A DNA stretch of 64,000 bases from Brevibacillus brevis NBRC 100599 (GTDB taxonomy: Bacteria > Bacillota > Bacilli > Brevibacillales > Brevibacillaceae): NCBI RefSeq assembly GCF_000010165.1, contig NC_012491.1, positions 4,595,501 to 4,659,500 of the forward strand. The letters are read 5' to 3'. The notes beneath the pieces were generated by a model. The model ran no database searches. It was not told the origin of the DNA and saw only the letters and a program-made list of their open reading frames with translations. Position 1 is the stretch's first letter. Each line of letters begins with the position of its first letter. Shown piece after piece: positions 61,417-64,000 of this stretch. The position numbers and the translations under genes are program-made.

Positions 61417-63351
61417 TCATTCTGTATCAATTGTGCGCAAATCGATTTTGTCTTTCAAAAATCCGTCAAATGTCTCAACTCGCCTGCAACTGTTTTTGTT
61501 CCACTCGAAGTCTCGTAAATTTTTTTCATCACTCACCGTTTTTCTGCTTTTCTTCTTCAAGATTTTAAATCTTTCATGCGCGGCAATCGATTTTTTGACC
61601 GACCTTTCCCATTTTCTTTTATAGATGGGACGTGTTTTTTTGACGATCTTTGAATACGCCATTCTTTCCCGTCTATGATTGAGGATGACTCGTATAACGC
61701 GGCTTTGCTTTTGGAGCATGGCTTTGCATTCCTTCAGCAGGTCTGGGCTTATATCTTTTGCGTTCATTTTTGTTTCGATGTCTTTCAGATGATCCTTTTC
61801 AAGCTGCAAGCTTTTCAAGTCATCATCCTTCATAGAAAATGATTCCAAATAATTTTCATTTGCATATTTCAGCTCATCGTACTCCTTACCAATCTTTGCA
61901 TCCCGCAACTCTTTGATAAAACAGCTTCTATATTCTTCGTCAACCATTTTGTCCATCACAACAGCGGGAACTAGCTCAAAGTCCTCTGGTTGATCTGCAT
62001 CCTCCATGGCATCAAACTCGAGAAAATCTTGTCTGTTTTTCTCATACATGATGTCAATCGCTTTTCGAATACCCGCAGACTCTGCCACCAATCCGTCTTG
62101 TACACTCCCGTAGTCCGCTACTCTTTCCCTTCCTTTCCATGCTATCGGGTCTTTATTTTTCGCATGATCTGACATCAAGGCTTGATGCATGGAAAAACGA
62201 ACACCTGTAACGCCCTTCGTATCCTCCAAATCACCGGGCGTATAATCTTTGTCTTCTCCTCGATTGACGGAATACCATAAATGGTATCTCGCCGTATAGT
62301 CGCTCTCCGTATAATCTAGATTACCTTCGTCCATATTTTCTGAATATTGATCATAGGACGAATTCCCTGCCGTCGGACGACCAAATTGCCCATTGTTGAG
62401 CATCTCTGCCTTGGCCTCCCATTTGAAGGGTATTCTGACAGGAAGCTGAATTTCCCATGGTTTATCCGCGTCTATTTTTTTCAAGATCCCCAATTTCAAG
62501 AGCTGATCCTGGTCTACACTGAAGTTCAATTGATCGTATTTTACTTCCACCGTGTACTCGTACTTTGTTCCAATTTTCGCTTCACGAAGCATTTCCTCGA
62601 TTGTATTATTGTAGGATTCTTTATTATTTTTTGTATCCTGCGGGGCTACATTCCATTCTTGATCGCCTCCTTGTCCTCTGAGGATCTGATAGCCAACCAA
62701 ATGACCTCCCTCGTAGCTGGCCAATAACCCGCTAATCGCGCCTTCCCGTATGAAAATCTCTTCTTTTCCAAGATTTCCGATGGCTGTTACCACCTTTAAG
62801 CCTTCACGGTCATTTTTAGAGGCACTTTTTGTAACAAGAGCGGTAACAGAATGAGGACGGTCGCATGTATCTCCCAATTCGTTTTTTGTTTTGGCAAATA
62901 TCTCTGCATTCAAATTTTTTTCGCCGAATACTTCCTTTAACATCCCCCAAAAAGTAGGAAGTCCTTTGTCTGCTTGCACATCCGTAAACTTCCCGTCATC
63001 TCCAACGGCTTCTTCAAAATCTTTTTGTTGGTATGCATCTGGATGATCCGCTTTCATTTTATTGAGATTCTCTTGTTTGAGTTTTCTTTGGATGAGTGGC
63101 ATTCGAGGTTGCTTTTGATTTTGCAGGAGTTGCGTCATTGCCTTGTTTCCTACTTTTTTGGCGAGTTGTAAAACGGGTGGCATGTTTCGGTGGGAATTTT
63201 GTGGGGGAAGCACATTGTCAGATAGATTTTTGCTGCTTGGCCTCTGATTTTGATTTTCTTTTGGGAGTGACTCCCGATTATTGAACACCCTATCATCCCC
63301 TACTAGGTTGGCGTTTCTTTCATGAAAGGACTTACCCGTCAATCCGAGCAA
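61417..63351 (-). CDS. Polymorphic-toxin-like protein with nuclease domain, eCIS-cargo style N-terminus
   Basis: 644 residues from TTG 63351 (or TTG 63342, 10 bases after AAAAGGG); the start is uncertain because no ATG is near. Residues 1-60 are disordered and polar. Residues 59-90 read PPVLQLAKKVGNKAMTQLLQ...PLIQRK. That copies the (A/V)GNxAxxxLLQ...IQR signature at the head of DUF4157-type cargo proteins of extracellular contractile injection systems. Residues 214-243 (GGHLVGYQI..GG..EWNVAPQDTKNN) match the DNA/RNA non-specific endonuclease core, with H217 and N234 as probable catalytic and metal residues. About 350 helical, Lys-rich residues follow. Base composition is more AT-rich than its neighbours, suggesting transfer. 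No immunity gene or injection machinery is visible. Confidence 0.6.
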   Translation of the reverse strand: MLGLTGKSFHERNANLVGDDRVFNNRESLPKENQNQRPSSKNLSDNVLPPQNSHRNMPPVLQLAKKVGNKAMTQLLQNQKQPRMPLIQRKLKQENLNKMKADHPDAYQQKDFEEAVGDDGKFTDVQADKGLPTFWGMLKEVFGEKNLNAEIFAKTKNELGDTCDRPHSVTALVTKSASKNDREGLKVVTAIGNLGKEEIFIREGAISGLLASYEGGHLVGYQILRGQGGDQEWNVAPQDTKNNKESYNNTIEEMLREAKIGTKYEYTVEVKYDQLNFSVDQDQLLKLGILKKIDADKPWEIQLPVRIPFKWEAKAEMLNNGQFGRPTAGNSSYDQYSENMDEGNLDYTESDYTARYHLWYSVNRGEDKDYTPGDLEDTKGVTGVRFSMHQALMSDHAKNKDPIAWKGRERVADYGSVQDGLVAESAGIRKAIDIMYEKNRQDFLEFDAMEDADQPEDFELVPAVVMDKMVDEEYRSCFIKELRDAKIGKEYDELKYANENYLESFSMKDDDLKSLQLEKDHLKDIETKMNAKDISPDLLKECKAMLQKQSRVIRVILNHRRERMAYSKIVKKTRPIYKRKWERSVKKSIAAHERFKILKKKSRKTVSDEKNLRDFEWNKNSCRRVETFDGFLKDKIDLRTIDTE

Positions 63352-63368
63352 GCCCTTTTCATCATTTC

Positions 63369-63908
63369 CTATTGTAGTGCCAGCAAATCAGCAAACGCTT
63401 TGGCGTACGCAGGGAGGTCAGGCGGTCTACGGGAACCTACAATGTGACCGTCTACCACAACCTCTTCATCTACCCAAATCGCTCCTGCATTCTCCATATC
63501 ATCTTTAATGCCTGGCGTCGATGTCGTCTTTACCCCGCGCAAAATTTTTGCGGAGGCAAGCACCCAACCCGCATGGCAAATGTGTCCAATCGGTTTTTTC
63601 GCCTCGTGCATCGCTACCACAAACGACAGCACTTCCGGATAGCGGCGCAGCTTGTCAGGTGCCCACCCTCCTGGAACGAGTACGCCTGCATAGTCGGCAG
63701 GATTGACCTCTCCCATCGCTTTGTCAGCCTCACACGGTACACCGTACTTCCCTATATAGACTTGATTCGCCTTCGGACCGACGAAATGGACGGTAGCGCC
63801 TTCCTCTCGCAGTCTCATCACCGGATACCAGAGCTCGAGATCCTCAAATTCACTTTCGACGAAGCAAACCACTTGTTTTCCTGCAAGTCTCAACGTTCTC
63901 GCCTCCAT
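63369..63908 (-). CDS. DJ-1/PfpI-family glutamine-amidotransferase-like protein
   Basis: 179 residues from ATG 63908; a TTG at 63893 lies 8 bases after a perfect GGAGG and may be the true start. The nucleophile C111 with H112 is in GHICHAGWVLASA, and the acid is E20 in ESEFEDLEL. TPGIKDDMENAGAIWVDEEVVVDGHIVGSRRPPDLPAYAKAF is the typical C-terminal half (landmark). PfpI-type members act on damaged proteins (deglycase or peptidase activity has been reported, and disputed). It is 17 bases upstream of the toxin-like gene on the same strand and may be co-transcribed. Confidence 0.85.
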   Translation of the reverse strand: MEARTLRLAGKQVVCFVESEFEDLELWYPVMRLREEGATVHFVGPKANQVYIGKYGVPCEADKAMGEVNPADYAGVLVPGGWAPDKLRRYPEVLSFVVAMHEAKKPIGHICHAGWVLASAKILRGVKTTSTPGIKDDMENAGAIWVDEEVVVDGHIVGSRRPPDLPAYAKAFADLLALQ

Positions 63909-64000
63909 TTCCTTCTATACTACGCTATTGTAGCAGGTACAAAAGGAAAAGACAGCAGGTACATGGATCAAGCTTGCTGCCTATCTATCCTCGGTATAAT

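Overview
The window looks like chromosome of a spore-forming, motile, low-to-mid GC Gram-positive bacterium of the Bacillales, most likely Brevibacillus or a close relative. This is inferred from gene content, not from a marker gene: a GerA-type germinant receptor operon, a YheC/YheD spore-coat ATP-grasp protein, a KinB-like sporulation kinase, a DynA-type dynamin, three chemoreceptors, strong GGAGG ribosome binding sites and frequent GTG/TTG starts. No rRNA, tRNA or CRISPR array was seen.

Layout. 0-8.3 kb: an ISL3-type transposase remnant, a secreted protein of unknown function, a secreted M14 carboxypeptidase, an aldehyde dehydrogenase/soluble chemoreceptor operon (yfmT-yfmS type) behind a cyclic-di-GMP-I riboswitch with terminator, and a second soluble chemoreceptor paired with a 4-TM protein. 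8.3-22.5 kb: an RsmF-type rRNA methyltransferase, a zinc-ribbon/HTH protein, Lrp-LysE, MerR-MFS and TetR-MFS pairs, a DEAD-box helicase, an ECF sigma/DUF4179 anti-sigma pair, an M42 aminopeptidase, and a PepV dipeptidase coupled to a RelQ-type alarmone synthetase. 22.6-34 kb: a transmembrane chemoreceptor, an N-acetyltransferase, a TetR regulator, a KinB-like kinase/57-residue protein/oligopeptide-binding lipoprotein operon, a U32 (RlhA-like) protein with a DUF1128 protein, and a second ECF/DUF4179 pair.

34-44.2 kb is mainly metabolic: a FabF ketosynthase divergent from a fatty-acid-type (MltR/MmyB-like) regulator, a 211-bp imperfect palindrome, citramalate synthase, an alpha/beta hydrolase, YheC/YheD, an M20 amidohydrolase, a PHP phosphoesterase, and thyA-folA. 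44.2-45.9 kb is a complete-looking IS200/IS605 (IS608-type) element with TnpB and a TnpA that has an internal deletion. 45.9-57.1 kb holds two MocR-type regulators, a small membrane protein, a cold-shock protein, a lipoprotein, PutP, a GNAT plus an unknown protein, and a DynA split into two genes. 57.3-64 kb holds the ger operon with a small fourth gene, an AT-rich nuclease-toxin-like gene with a contractile-injection-cargo style N-terminus, and a DJ-1/PfpI protein.

Most genes are single units or short operons closed by clear intrinsic terminators. The parts that most reward a second look are the c-di-GMP riboswitch operon, the toxin-like gene at the right end, the IS608-type element with its predicted guide, the 211-bp palindrome, and the kinase/peptide-binding operon.
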